Assembly (NCBI RefSeq): GCF_000956595.1
Contig: NZ_JYOO01000015.1
Location: 58,266-122,265 of the forward strand
DNA from: Priestia aryabhattai B8W22
GTDB taxonomy: Bacteria; Bacillota; Bacilli; Bacillales; Bacillaceae_H
Direction of reading: 5' to 3'
DNA: 64,000 nt
A program made the translations under genes and the position numbers. The notes beneath the pieces were generated by a model, which worked only from the letters and a program-made list of their open reading frames with translations, did not search any database and was not told the origin of the DNA. Shown piece by piece: positions 55,606 to 64,000 of the stretch. Position 1 is the stretch's first letter. Each line of letters opens with the position of its first letter.

Positions 55606-57375
55606 ATGAACATTGTTGTCAGTACATTGAATGCGAAGTATATTCATACTTCTTTAGCCCTTCGATGTTTAAAAGCCTATGCCGAGCCTGACTATAAAGT
55701 GGATATGGCCGAATATACGATTAAAGATCCTGCTATGAACATTGTCACGGATTTATATAAACGCAACCCAGATATTATTGGTTTCAGCTGTTACATTTGG
55801 AATATTGAAGAAACGATTAAAGTCGCACAAATGCTTAAAAAAATTAATCCCGAGCTCATCATTATATTCGGTGGACCAGAAGTAACCTATGACGTAACTC
55901 ACTGGCTAGAGCGTATTCCTGAAGCTGACTTTATCGCTATTGGTGAAGGAGAAGAAACATTCAAACAGCTGTTAGATGAACTTCACGGCGAGCGTCAGTT
56001 TGAAAACGTAAGCGGCGTGGCTTTCCGAAAAGAAGGAAAACCAGTTGTTAATCCACAGCGCAATAAAATTGATCTGCGCGAAATGCCTTCCCCTTTCCGT
56101 TTTGAAGAAGACCGCCAAGAACTTTCAAAACGCGTTGTGTATATTGAAACAAGCCGCGGCTGTCCGTTTAGCTGTCAGTTCTGTCTCTCTTCTATTGAAG
56201 TAGGCGTTCGTTATTTCGACCGAGAAAAAGTAAAAGAAGATATTCGCTATTTAATGGATAACGGAGCGCGCACGATTAAGTTCGTAGACCGCACGTTCAA
56301 CATCAGCCGCAGCTACGCCATGGAAATGTTCCAATTTTTAATTGATGAACATCGTGAAGGTACCGTATTTCAGTTTGAAATTACTGCCGATATTATGCGC
56401 CCAGAAGTTATTCAGTTCTTAAACGATAACGCGCCAAAAGGATTATTCCGCTTTGAAATTGGCGTTCAATCTACCAATGATGCCGTTAATGAACTAGTCA
56501 AACGTAAACAAAACTTCAAGAAATTAACGCGCACCGTAACAATGGTAAAAGAAGGCGGAAAGATTGACCAGCATTTAGATTTAATCGCGGGTCTCCCAGA
56601 CGAAGATTATAACTCATTTAAAAATACGTTTAATGATGTATTTGCACTTCGTCCCGAAGAGCTTCAGCTAGGCTTTTTAAAAATGCTTCGCGGCACCGGC
56701 TTACGCTTAAGCGCGCCTCGCTATAATTATCAATACATGGATCAGTCGCCTTATGAAATTTTAAGTAATAACGTTTTGCCATTTTCAGATGTCGTACGTA
56801 TCAAACATGTAGAAGATATTTTAGAAAAGTTTTGGAATGATCATCGAATGGATGAAACAATCGAGTTTTTAGTAGAGCACTGCTATGATACGCCTTTTGA
56901 TTTCTTCCAAAACTTTGGGACGTATTGGGATGAAATGGGCTGGGTTCGAATCGGTCATCAGCTTGAAGATTTATTCAGACGCCTTAGACAGTATATTCAA
57001 ACAGAGAATTTTTCAAATGAAGAAATGATTGAAGGATTTATGAAAATTGATTATTTACAAAACCAAAAGCATAAGCCTCGTAAGCCTTGGTGGGACGATA
57101 AAGTAGAAAAACAAGTCCGCTCTCATTACTATCAGCAAATGCTTGCTAATCCTTCTATCATGGGACAGGCTTTTGAAGCTGAACAGCTTGCTGAAAAAGA
57201 ATTATACAAGCACACTGTTTTAGAGATTCTTCCATTCGATTATATGTATTATAAACAAACGGGCCAAATCAATGAACAACCATCTGTTCTTCTTGCTTAT
57301 TATGATCAAAAAGCAAATGATACAAAACTTTATTCAGCACCTGTAGAAGCATTTGGCCTTCCAGTTGTAAGCTAA
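55606..57375 (+). CDS. B12-binding radical SAM protein with DUF4080
   Basis: A 589-residue enzyme. A cobalamin-binding domain fills about 1-130 (DIIGFSCYIWN, IIFGGPEVTY), then the radical SAM core with CPFSCQFC near residue 187 and a C-terminal DUF4080 region. The reaction is unknown; relatives include methyltransferases and ring-forming enzymes. AAAAGGAG site. Monocistronic, with its own terminator. Confidence 0.9.
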   Translation: MNIVVSTLNAKYIHTSLALRCLKAYAEPDYKVDMAEYTIKDPAMNIVTDLYKRNPDIIGFSCYIWNIEETIKVAQMLKKINPELIIIFGGPEVTYDVTHWLERIPEADFIAIGEGEETFKQLLDELHGERQFENVSGVAFRKEGKPVVNPQRNKIDLREMPSPFRFEEDRQELSKRVVYIETSRGCPFSCQFCLSSIEVGVRYFDREKVKEDIRYLMDNGARTIKFVDRTFNISRSYAMEMFQFLIDEHREGTVFQFEITADIMRPEVIQFLNDNAPKGLFRFEIGVQSTNDAVNELVKRKQNFKKLTRTVTMVKEGGKIDQHLDLIAGLPDEDYNSFKNTFNDVFALRPEELQLGFLKMLRGTGLRLSAPRYNYQYMDQSPYEILSNNVLPFSDVVRIKHVEDILEKFWNDHRMDETIEFLVEHCYDTPFDFFQNFGTYWDEMGWVRIGHQLEDLFRRLRQYIQTENFSNEEMIEGFMKIDYLQNQKHKPRKPWWDDKVEKQVRSHYYQQMLANPSIMGQAFEAEQLAEKELYKHTVLEILPFDYMYYKQTGQINEQPSVLLAYYDQKANDTKLYSAPVEAFGLPVVS

Positions 57376-57400
57376 AACCTCGGATATCCGAGGTTTTTTT
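57375..57400. terminator. Terminator of the radical SAM gene
   Basis: A palindromic stem around CTCGGATATCCGAG, then a T tract. It may also serve the convergent small operon. Confidence 0.88.
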
Positions 57401-57402
57401 CT

Positions 57403-57576
57403 TTAGCATTCTTTTTTCTTTTCATGCTCTTTATCAGACTTTGTTTTTCCTAGGGATTCATATATTTTAGCTGAGTTCGGATCGCCCATTTCCGTTCCAA
57501 ACTCTTCTTGCAGTAATTGTTTTTGTTTTGCTTCGGTGCTCGCGATGTGCTTATTATCTTGTTTATGTTTGCTCAT
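57403..57576 (-). CDS. 57-residue charged small protein
   Basis: A short gene read from the minus strand. The ATG comes two bases after the stop of the 53-residue gene, and its ribosome site lies inside that gene. The product is very hydrophilic, begins MSKHKQDNKHIASTEAKQ, and has a FGTEMGDPNSAKIYESLG middle. A Lys-rich tail ends in Cys. Possibly spore-related, by size and composition only. Confidence 0.62.
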   Translation of the reverse strand: MSKHKQDNKHIASTEAKQKQLLQEEFGTEMGDPNSAKIYESLGKTKSDKEHEKKKEC

Positions 57577-57578
57577 CG

Positions 57579-57740
57579 TTACTTACCTTGCTTTCCTTTT
57601 TTAGAATTGCGATTCGCGCCTTTAGCTGGCTCCTCGCCGCCAGCATATTCAGCAGCAAATTCTGCATCTGAAAGGCTCTCTTTTGGTGTATTATTGTTAG
57701 TCAGTGCTGGTTTGTACCCTACTTTACGCTTTGCCATCAT
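57579..57740 (-). CDS. 53-residue basic small protein
   Basis: A short gene with a GGAGGG site before ATG-ATG, 53 codons. MAKRKVGYKPALTNNNTPKE at the start, a SDAEFAAEYAGGEEP middle and a Lys/Gly-rich tail. The AEFAAEY stretch recalls gamma-type small acid-soluble spore proteins, but the resemblance is weak. First gene of a two-gene unit. Confidence 0.62.
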   Translation of the reverse strand: MMAKRKVGYKPALTNNNTPKESLSDAEFAAEYAGGEEPAKGANRNSKKGKQGK

Positions 57741-57830
57741 CTATCCCTCCTATGCTTGGAAGTCCATTGAACTTCCTTTTCTTAGAATGCACTTTCTGAT
57801 GCGCAATATAAGCAGAAAAAGCTGTAAAAA

Positions 57831-57996
57831 AGCGGTTGAAACATAACGAAATCACTTTAATCTAAAGACAAACAAATGGGATAAATGAGTTCATCTGAAC
57901 CGCTTGTGACACCGCTGTTGATTTCCGTGCAAGCTTGATTAAGAATTAAGCTCGTTCGGATCCTTCTTCAATTAACATATTTTTACCTCAGCCTCT
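57831..57996 (-). repeat. Dispersed MITE-like repeat, copy F (short)
   Basis: Keeps the AGCGGTTGAAACATAAC end, the GTTGATTTCCGTGCAAG segment and the CCTCAGCCTC end, but has lost core and most of the hairpin's left arm. It ends 2 bases before the ktrD stop. Confidence 0.85.
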
Positions 57997-57997
57997 T

Positions 57998-59353
57998 TTA
58001 TCCAATAATAATACGTTCTTTCGGATAGTGATAATCCGGTTCAGACGTTGGACGGCGAAGCATTAAGATAAATGAAAACATACCGATTCGGCCAATAAAC
58101 ATTAAAATCATAATAACGCATTTACCGATATCAGAAAGCCCTCCTGTAATTCCCATTGATAAACCGGTTGTCCCAAAAGCTGAACACACTTCAAAAATAA
58201 GCTCAATGAGAGAAAAATGTTCTGTAATACTTAAAATAAGAAGAGAAATGGAGCAAATGATTACAGCTAACATCGATACAGCTACTGATTTAATAATGTC
58301 ATCTTCATGAATTTCGCGGCGAAAGATTTTAATCGTCTTATTTCCTCTTACGTAATAAAACAGGAAAAGAATATTTAATGCAAACGTCGTTGTACGAATT
58401 CCTCCCCCTACTGAGCTCGGTGAAGCCCCGATAAACATCATCGCGCTCATCATAATTAACGTAGGAAGCGAAAACTCATTAATATTCATGGTCGCCACTC
58501 CTCCGCTCCTTGTGGCAGCGGATTGGAAAAACGCATAAAAGAACGATTCATCCCAAGACTTATCTGCTAAAAATCCTGAATGCTCTAGCACAAGAATTAA
58601 TATTGTTCCTCCTGCTAACAGCAGAAAAAACATAATGGTTGTTAGCTTCGTAAATAGCGAAAATTGAAATTTACGCTTATCTTTAAAAGTTAAAAAATAG
58701 TGCTTAATCTCAATTAATACAGGGAATCCAATCGCTCCAAGCGTAATTAAAATAACGGTTACTACTTGTACAAAATAATCATGGGCATACGGAATAAATG
58801 AAGATCCTGTAATATCGAAGCCGGCATTTGTAGTAGCGCTGACAGAAGCAAAGAAACCATGCAAAAACGCATCTGTCCAGCTCGAATAATAACGGAGAAA
58901 ATGTAATCCTAAAATAATGGCGCCAGCTAGTTCAATAGCAAAAATAATAAATAAAATATTTCTCATCAAGTCAACTAATCCTGATAAGCGGGATTGGTTA
59001 TGATCTGTCATAATGAGCTGACGTTCCTTCAAACCAATTTTCTTACCTAAAATCATCCAAATGAATGTACTGAGTGTCATCACACCAATACCACCGATTT
59101 GAAAGATAAAAGCGAGCAAAAAATAGCCCGTCGTACTAAACGTATCCGGAGTAGAGACAGGTGTCAGCCCTGTTACACTTACCGCACTAACGGCAATAAA
59201 TAAGCGATCAATAAATGCTAACTTCACTCCCGGCCTTAAAGCTTCTGGAATACTAAGCAATAGAAATCCAAGCGTAACAGCCACTATGTAAAATGTAACA
59301 ATAATTTGAGCTGAAGACATCTGCCTTACTCGTCGTTTCCATGGTTGCGGCAT
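57998..59353 (-). CDS. ktrD: K+ uptake channel subunit of the Ktr system (KtrD-like)
   Basis: A TrkH/KtrB-family potassium translocating subunit. 451 residues, four pore repeats with filter motifs SVTGLTPV, ATTNAGFD, ATRSGGV and FGTTGLSMG. Works with a cytosolic KtrA/KtrC-type RCK subunit, absent here; B. subtilis ktrD is likewise separate from ktrC. The start was moved to the ATG of MPQPWKRR behind AAAAAGGA; the longest frame starts at a TTG with no site. Confidence 0.85.
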   Translation of the reverse strand: MPQPWKRRVRQMSSAQIIVTFYIVAVTLGFLLLSIPEALRPGVKLAFIDRLFIAVSAVSVTGLTPVSTPDTFSTTGYFLLAFIFQIGGIGVMTLSTFIWMILGKKIGLKERQLIMTDHNQSRLSGLVDLMRNILFIIFAIELAGAIILGLHFLRYYSSWTDAFLHGFFASVSATTNAGFDITGSSFIPYAHDYFVQVVTVILITLGAIGFPVLIEIKHYFLTFKDKRKFQFSLFTKLTTIMFFLLLAGGTILILVLEHSGFLADKSWDESFFYAFFQSAATRSGGVATMNINEFSLPTLIMMSAMMFIGASPSSVGGGIRTTTFALNILFLFYYVRGNKTIKIFRREIHEDDIIKSVAVSMLAVIICSISLLILSITEHFSLIELIFEVCSAFGTTGLSMGITGGLSDIGKCVIMILMFIGRIGMFSFILMLRRPTSEPDYHYPKERIIIG

Positions 59354-59575
59354 AATCTGACATTCCTTTTTTATTATAATACTAATAGTTTTCTTCTTTC
59401 TTCCCAAAGCATACTCATTGTTACACGGATCCCAATATCCATGTAAAAAATCCCATGTTCAAGAAGGTGACTACATTAGTATAAAAGAAGTCACTTCACT
59501 TGTCATTAGATATCATAAATCCAAGTAGCCCGCATAAAGAACCTTCACTCAATATTGTCTGTTTACACAAAAAAC

Positions 59576-59850
59576 GAGGTCGAGACATAATTAAATTAAT
59601 CTAATCTAAAGACAAATAAATGAGATACATGAGCTCGTATGGACACTTGAGACACCGCTGTTGATTTCCGTGCAAGACTTCGCTTTCTGCGAGCGGCCGC
59701 TGAGCCCGCAGGAGTCTTCGCCTTGCCCTCCAATCACCAGCTAGAAGCAACTACGTACTTGAAACCTACGTTCACCATAACAAAAAAAACGAACCACTGA
59801 TATCAATGGTTCGTTTTTCACTTCGGCTAAAATACTTTTGCCCCAGCCTC
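59576..59850 (-). repeat. Dispersed MITE-like repeat, copy G
   Basis: Has both ends (GAGGTCGAGACATAA, and inverse GAGGCTGGGGCAAAAG), the core with CCCGCAGGAG, and a CGAACC-type hairpin (around 59785-59817, with one internal mismatch). It ends 9 bases before the phaC stop. The gap from 59354 to the repeat shows nothing else. Confidence 0.88.
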
Positions 59851-59859
59851 GTCTTTATT

Positions 59860-60948
59860 TTATTTAGAGCGTTTTTCTAGCCAATCGCCGATTGAAGGAT
59901 ATGTTTCCTTCACTGCTTTTGGACCAAAAACAACAGATACGTGACCTGTTTGCAGCAATTTGTACTCTTTATCTTCACTTGAAACAGCGTCCATTAAAGC
60001 TGCCACTTGATGCGGCATCGCAATATGATCACGGCTAGCAGCAATGTTTAAAATATTAGCTTTAATATTTTTTAAATCTACCTTGCGTCCGCGAACTTCA
60101 AGTTCACCATTAATTAATTTATTTTGTTGATAGAAGTCGCGAATCCACTGACGATAAGCTTCACCAGCAAACGGGATTCCATCAGCAACCCACTTTTGCA
60201 TGAGCTTCCAGCTTTCAACAAAACGCTGATTTTCCGAACGATCCACCAGCGTTACATATGGACCGTAGAAATTCGTGATTGGCTTTAACATCTTGTTTCC
60301 AAAGTCAATCATCTCTGGAGGGATATTTCCAAATGTATCTACTGCTTTATCTAAATTAAAGTAGCGATCGTCTAGGAATGCCCCGTATAAACCTGTATCC
60401 GAAAAATCAAATGGACTTGTCATAAAAATTAAGTTTTTAATCGGCAAGTCTTCATTTAATGCAGCAAAAATAGATGTCATGGTTCCGCCCATGCAGTAAC
60501 CAAGAACAGACAACTCAGGAGATTTAGAAGTGCGCAGCACCTTTTTCGCCGCTTTTGGAATATAATCCACAATATAATCATCTAGCTTCATATTGCTGTC
60601 TTCAAGTCCAGGAGTTCCCCAGTCAAGTAAATACACGTCAAAACCGCGGTTTAATAAGTATTCAACAAGACTGTTTCCAGGCGTTAAATCTAAAATATAC
60701 GGTTTATTGATCAGTGCATATACGAGTAAAATTGGTGTTTTATGCAGGTTATCTTTTACTGGCGTATAGCGATATAATTTCGCTTTATTCTTTTTCCAAA
60801 TAACCTCTTTTGGTGTTAATCCAACTTCCGGTTCCGCTTCTGTTGTCATAATTTCATATGCACGCTTAAAACGTCTTGCAGAACTTTTATATTCACTTGG
60901 CATTGATTTGATTAGTTTTTCCCACTCTTGCACGTAAGGAATTGCCAC
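59860..60948 (-). CDS. phaC: Class IV polyhydroxyalkanoate synthase, catalytic subunit
   Basis: Polymerises 3-hydroxyacyl-CoA on the granule surface. 362 residues with the lipase-like box GYCMGG (catalytic Cys near residue 152), Asp in ASRDHIAMP and His in TGHVSVVFGP. It needs PhaR as partner. The start is a GTG (VAIPYVQEW) behind AAAGGGTG; the four upstream codons of the longest frame are dropped. Last gene of phaRBC. Confidence 0.97.
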   Translation of the reverse strand: MAIPYVQEWEKLIKSMPSEYKSSARRFKRAYEIMTTEAEPEVGLTPKEVIWKKNKAKLYRYTPVKDNLHKTPILLVYALINKPYILDLTPGNSLVEYLLNRGFDVYLLDWGTPGLEDSNMKLDDYIVDYIPKAAKKVLRTSKSPELSVLGYCMGGTMTSIFAALNEDLPIKNLIFMTSPFDFSDTGLYGAFLDDRYFNLDKAVDTFGNIPPEMIDFGNKMLKPITNFYGPYVTLVDRSENQRFVESWKLMQKWVADGIPFAGEAYRQWIRDFYQQNKLINGELEVRGRKVDLKNIKANILNIAASRDHIAMPHQVAALMDAVSSEDKEYKLLQTGHVSVVFGPKAVKETYPSIGDWLEKRSK

Positions 60949-61024
60949 GAATATACACACCCTTTCATTTCATTAGTAGTTAGTTAACAAGCACAGCCCC
61001 GACAAAAGTCAGGGCCAGCATCTA

Positions 61025-61768
61025 TTACATGTATAAGCCGCCGTTAATGTTTAACTGTTGTCCTGTAATGTACGCGCCGTCTTTTGCTAAGTAAACAACT
61101 CCGCGTGCAATTTCTTCAGCGTGGCCTAAGCGACGAGTTGGGATTTTTGCTACAACTTTTGCACGAACTTCTTCCGGCATTGCCATTACCATTTCCGTCT
61201 CAATAAATCCTGGGCAAATTGCATTAACTGTTACGCCTGACTTAGCTAGTTCAAGAGCTAATGATTTAGTGAATCCTAGCATACCTGCTTTAGCAGCTGA
61301 GTAGTTTGTTTGACCAAATCCGCCCGCTTGACCAATAATTGATGAAATATTGATAACACGACCACCTTCAGATTCTAAAAGGTGCGTTAGCGCAGCTGAT
61401 GTTGTGTTGTATACGCTATGTAAGTTTACATCAATTACTTTTTTCCAATCTTCTTCACCTAACTTCTTGAATGAACGGTCGCGCGTAATTCCAGCATTGT
61501 TTACTAGAATGTCTAATTGACCAAACGCAGCTTTTGTTTCTTCGATTAGGTGTTTTGCTTGATCTACATAAGACACGTCAGCTTGAACCGCAATAGCTTC
61601 TCCGCCGTTGTCTTTAATTTCTTTTACAATTGCTTCTGCAGATTCTTTACTGCTGTTATAGTTTACTGCTACTTTTACTCCATTAGAAGCAAGCTCACGT
61701 GTAATTGCTGCCCCGATACCTTTAGATCCGCCTGTTACGATTGCTACTTTACCTTGTAATGTTGTCAT
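61025..61768 (-). CDS. phaB: Acetoacetyl-CoA reductase
   Basis: NADPH-dependent reductase giving 3-hydroxybutyryl-CoA for PHA. 247-residue short-chain dehydrogenase with TGGSKGIG, NNAGITRD and catalytic YSAAKAG. Alone it could pass for FabG, but its place between phaR and phaC decides. GGGGGAA site before the ATG. Confidence 0.94.
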   Translation of the reverse strand: MTTLQGKVAIVTGGSKGIGAAITRELASNGVKVAVNYNSSKESAEAIVKEIKDNGGEAIAVQADVSYVDQAKHLIEETKAAFGQLDILVNNAGITRDRSFKKLGEEDWKKVIDVNLHSVYNTTSAALTHLLESEGGRVINISSIIGQAGGFGQTNYSAAKAGMLGFTKSLALELAKSGVTVNAICPGFIETEMVMAMPEEVRAKVVAKIPTRRLGHAEEIARGVVYLAKDGAYITGQQLNINGGLYM

Positions 61769-61849
61769 GAAAAATTTCCCCCTTGCTTCTTCAGCGATGA
61801 TTTTTACTGTAAATACAGCAGTTAATGTTGTTATAAAAAACCATATACC

Positions 61850-62449
61850 TTACTTGCGAGCTGGCTGCTCAGTTTTTTGAGCGTTTGATGGTTTTGCTTC
61901 AGATTTAGCTTCTGCCTTTGGCTTTTCAGCTAATTTTTCTTGTTTTTCTAACAGCTGAGCCTGAAGCTGCTCACCCTGAGTTTTAATTTGTTGTTGAATC
62001 GTTTCTTTTAACTCGTCTTGTGTTTTTTGCTGCCCTTCAAGAAGAGATAAAACTTTGTCGAGTTTTTTGTCTAACGATTTGACATCAGATTTCAGCTTAG
62101 TTACATCTTTTTTCAAAGCAGATGCACTTTCTTGCTGTGCTTCTAATTCATCAAAACGATCGTCAAATTGCTCTTCTAATAATTCTACTTTTTCTTCCAC
62201 ATTGATGACTAATGACGCAACGTTTGCTACATCTTCTTTTGTGGGTACATTTACTTGGTGCAGATAGCGCCCGGTTACTTCATTTACTGCTTGTTGATAT
62301 TGAAGGTTCATATTTAGCACATTTCCCATGAGCTGGGAAAATTCTTCACGATTCATATTGTCCCCAATAACTTTACCCCAGTAAGATTCGGTTTTGTCAT
62401 ATACGTCTTTCCATGCTTGAAACGGATCAAATACTTTTTGCTGTTCCAA
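61850..62449 (-). CDS. phaR: Class IV PHA synthase regulatory subunit PhaR
   Basis: Partner subunit of PhaC, needed for synthase activity in Bacillus. 199 residues: KVFDPFQAWKDVYDKTESYW at the N-terminus, then long coiled-coil helices (about 85-165) and an Ala/Lys/Glu-rich tail. The start is a TTG with AAAGGAG eight bases before it. First gene of phaRBC. Confidence 0.94.
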   Translation of the reverse strand: MEQQKVFDPFQAWKDVYDKTESYWGKVIGDNMNREEFSQLMGNVLNMNLQYQQAVNEVTGRYLHQVNVPTKEDVANVASLVINVEEKVELLEEQFDDRFDELEAQQESASALKKDVTKLKSDVKSLDKKLDKVLSLLEGQQKTQDELKETIQQQIKTQGEQLQAQLLEKQEKLAEKPKAEAKSEAKPSNAQKTEQPARK

Positions 62450-62537
62450 AACTCCATCTCCTTTCTTGTGTACGTTAAAAGTGATGGCTTTCAATATGGA
62501 CACTTAATGTGACAAGCGACATATTAGAAGCTCTAAG

Positions 62538-62561
62538 TAAACGCAACCAATTTTGCGTTTA
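62538..62561. repeat. 9-bp inverted repeat in the phaR leader
   Basis: TAAACGCAA (62538-62546) and TTGCGTTTA (62553-62561) around a six-base centre, 90-110 bases before the phaR start. Possible operator or leader hairpin. Confidence 0.6.
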
Positions 62562-62767
62562 TTTATTGGATAATGTAAATCTTTTCACAATTCACTTACC
62601 AACAAATTATAAATGTTATAAAAATTACCTACATGTACTATTATAAATTCGTTTCCCAAAATAAACAATTCTAAATCTTTGTTTATTTTTGAATTTTTTT
62701 GACGCTTTTTGTCGAAACCCAAAAAATCGTTCTTTTTTCCTGTATTTGAAAGACCTGTTTTAAAGTG

Positions 62768-62800
62768 TTGACAATTTTTTCATCTAGGTGTAAATTACAC
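62768..62800 (+). promoter_or_regulatory. phaQ promoter with candidate PhaQ operator
   Basis: A perfect TTGACA (62768-62773), 17-base spacer, TAAATT (62791-62796). The palindrome GTGTAAATTACAC (62788-62800) covers the -10. PhaQ is a known repressor, so autoregulation at this site is likely. Confidence 0.7.
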
Positions 62801-62841
62801 ATATAGAAAACAAATTCTCTTTTTTCGAAGGGGTGATTACC

Positions 62842-63282
62842 TTGGGATCAAGTGAAAAAGATAACACCTCTAATTCAAACAACTTAGAAAAATCGATTAG
62901 CGGTGCACCAAAAAACTTGATGGTTCCTTTTCTTCTTTTAAGTTTAAGAGGTTGGAATCTACATGGTTACAAGCTCATTCAGCAACTAATGAGCTTTGGA
63001 TTCACATCAGTTGATCAAGGAAATGTCTACCGCACGCTGAGACAGCTTGAAAAAGACAACTTGATTACATCGCAATGGGATACCTCAGCTGAAGGACCTG
63101 CACGCCGGATTTATTCATTAACAGATGCCGGTGAACAATATTTAAGCATGTGGGCTAATTCGCTTGAACAGTATCAAAACATGTTAGATTCATTTTTTCA
63201 CATGTATACCGACATGTTGTTCCCTTTTAGCTCTTCTTCTTCTAAAAAGTCAAAAGAATCAAAAGAGGAAGAAAACGATTAA
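62842..63282 (+). CDS. phaQ: PadR-type repressor of the PHA locus
   Basis: A 146-residue winged-helix protein of the PadR family; in B. megaterium it represses phaQ-phaP and is released by PHA. DNA-binding region LRGWNLHGYKLIQQL to VYRTLRQLEKDNLI and the wing (AEGPARRIYSLT), then a C-terminal helix and a Ser/Lys/Glu tail. TTG start behind AAGGGGTG; the GTG nine bases earlier is too close to the site. Confidence 0.93.
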   Translation: MGSSEKDNTSNSNNLEKSISGAPKNLMVPFLLLSLRGWNLHGYKLIQQLMSFGFTSVDQGNVYRTLRQLEKDNLITSQWDTSAEGPARRIYSLTDAGEQYLSMWANSLEQYQNMLDSFFHMYTDMLFPFSSSSSKKSKESKEEEND

Positions 63283-63290
63283 AGGGATTC

Positions 63291-63307
63291 ACGCAGTACA
63301 TCTGCGT
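63291..63307 (+). other. 6-bp hairpin after phaQ
   Basis: Perfect 6-bp stem (63291-63296 with 63302-63307), five-base loop, no T tract. A weak terminator or processing site between phaQ and phaP. Confidence 0.4.
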
Positions 63308-63450
63308 TTCCTAATATAATGTTAAATTTCACGGTCAAACAGCGAGCGCGGAATGTTAGGTTTACTACACAACTACGAATTTCTTCTTTAACGTTTTGTT
63401 CATTACGATAACTGTTCGCCAGACCAAATTATTCAAGGAGGAATTTGATT

Positions 63451-63963
63451 ATGTCAACAGTAAAGTATGATACAGTAATTGATGCAATGTGGGAACAATG
63501 GACAAAGGGGTTACAAAACATTGCAGACGGAAACAAACAAATTGAGCAATGGACGTTAAAAGCACTTGAGCAACAGCAAGAATTTGTAACAAAAGCAGTT
63601 GAACAACTTCAAGCAACAGACAAACAGTGGAAAGCTGAATTAGAAGATCTTCAACAAAAAACAGTTGAAAACTTACGTAAAACAGCTGGAAACGCTGTTG
63701 CCGATTCTTATGAGGAATGGACAAACCGCACGCATGAAGCATTAAATAAATTACAAGAGCTTTCTCTTAACCAAAGCAAATCAAGCTATTCTTTAGTAAA
63801 GCAAGCTCAAGAACAATATCATCAAGTAGTAACACAATTAGTAGAAGAGCAAAAGAAAACGCGCCAAGAGTTCCAACACGTATCTGATGCATACGTAGAG
63901 CAAGTTAAATCTCTTCAAAAATCATTTGCTCAGTCTCTTGAGCAATATGCAGTTGTAAAATAA
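63451..63963 (+). CDS. phaP: Phasin (PHA granule coat protein)
   Basis: A 170-residue amphipathic, all-helical granule-surface protein, rich in Gln, Glu, Lys and Ala and with no Cys. It begins MSTVKYDTVIDAMWEQWTKG and has coiled-coil heptads through most of its length. The ATG lies nine bases after AAGGAGG. Separated from phaQ by 168 bases, so both a phaQ-phaP message and an own promoter are possible. Confidence 0.95.
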   Translation: MSTVKYDTVIDAMWEQWTKGLQNIADGNKQIEQWTLKALEQQQEFVTKAVEQLQATDKQWKAELEDLQQKTVENLRKTAGNAVADSYEEWTNRTHEALNKLQELSLNQSKSSYSLVKQAQEQYHQVVTQLVEEQKKTRQEFQHVSDAYVEQVKSLQKSFAQSLEQYAVVK

Positions 63964-63972
63964 TATATAAAA

Positions 63973-64000
63973 AAGCCCAGCTTCTTTGAAAGCTGGGCTT
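63973..64000 (+). terminator. Terminator of phaP (tail cut by window end)
   Basis: A perfect 11-bp stem (63973-63983 with 63990-64000); the T tract lies beyond the window. Confidence 0.85.

Overview
The window reads as chromosome of a low-GC, spore-forming Firmicute, most likely Priestia (Bacillus) megaterium or a close relative. The best marker is the right end: a class IV polyhydroxyalkanoate locus arranged phaR-phaB-phaC against phaQ-phaP, as known from that species. A GerA-type germinant receptor operon, a Spo0E-type phosphatase, two sporulation-style histidine kinases, CtsR and S-box control and strong GGAGG ribosome sites agree. Most genes have clear Bacillus subtilis counterparts. I see no prophage, CRISPR array, rRNA or tRNA.

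Layout. 1-1.6 kb: 3' end of metH. 1.9-12 kb: housekeeping and small genes (HAD hydrolase, purine permease, glycine-rich repeat protein, YueI, LysM/SleB hydrolase, patatin, YkvS, NAD-binding protein). 11.3-14.0 kb: queC-queD-queE-queF behind a preQ1-I riboswitch. 14.1-18.3 kb: a four-gene germinant receptor operon in the unusual order A-C-D-B. 18.5-25 kb: yoxD, a secreted or anchored hydrolase, an NhaC antiporter, then clpE behind two CtsR boxes and carrying a one-base frameshift. 25-32 kb: PAS histidine kinase, M3 peptidase, MarR regulator with a 24-bp palindromic operator, DUF4931 protein, ZIP transporter, Spo0E-like protein with Spo0A boxes. 32-45.5 kb: CoA-disulfide reductase, then the methionine salvage region: mtnW-X-B-D followed on the same strand by a ribose-type ABC transporter, then mtnE, mtnU and mtnK-mtnA, with two SAM-I riboswitches. 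45.6-59.4 kb: ogt with a four-PAS kinase, lutABC and lutR (lactate use), pncB-nadE (NAD salvage), a B12-binding radical SAM protein, two tiny genes and ktrD. 59.9-64 kb: the PHA locus.

Two themes cut across the genes. Methionine/SAM recycling is represented three times (metH, mtnWXBD plus transporter, mtnKA). A family of about 170-340 bp elements with imperfect terminal inverted repeats occurs seven times. Six copies abut the 3' end of a gene, and the seventh lies 57 bp after metH. Six copies place a terminator-like hairpin at the gene-proximal end, so the family looks like a mobile element used as a portable terminator.

Many longest open frames start too far upstream. Starts given here were moved to the codon with a well-spaced ribosome binding site, and this is stated in each case. 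Six genes shorter than about 60 codons were added by reading the sequence.
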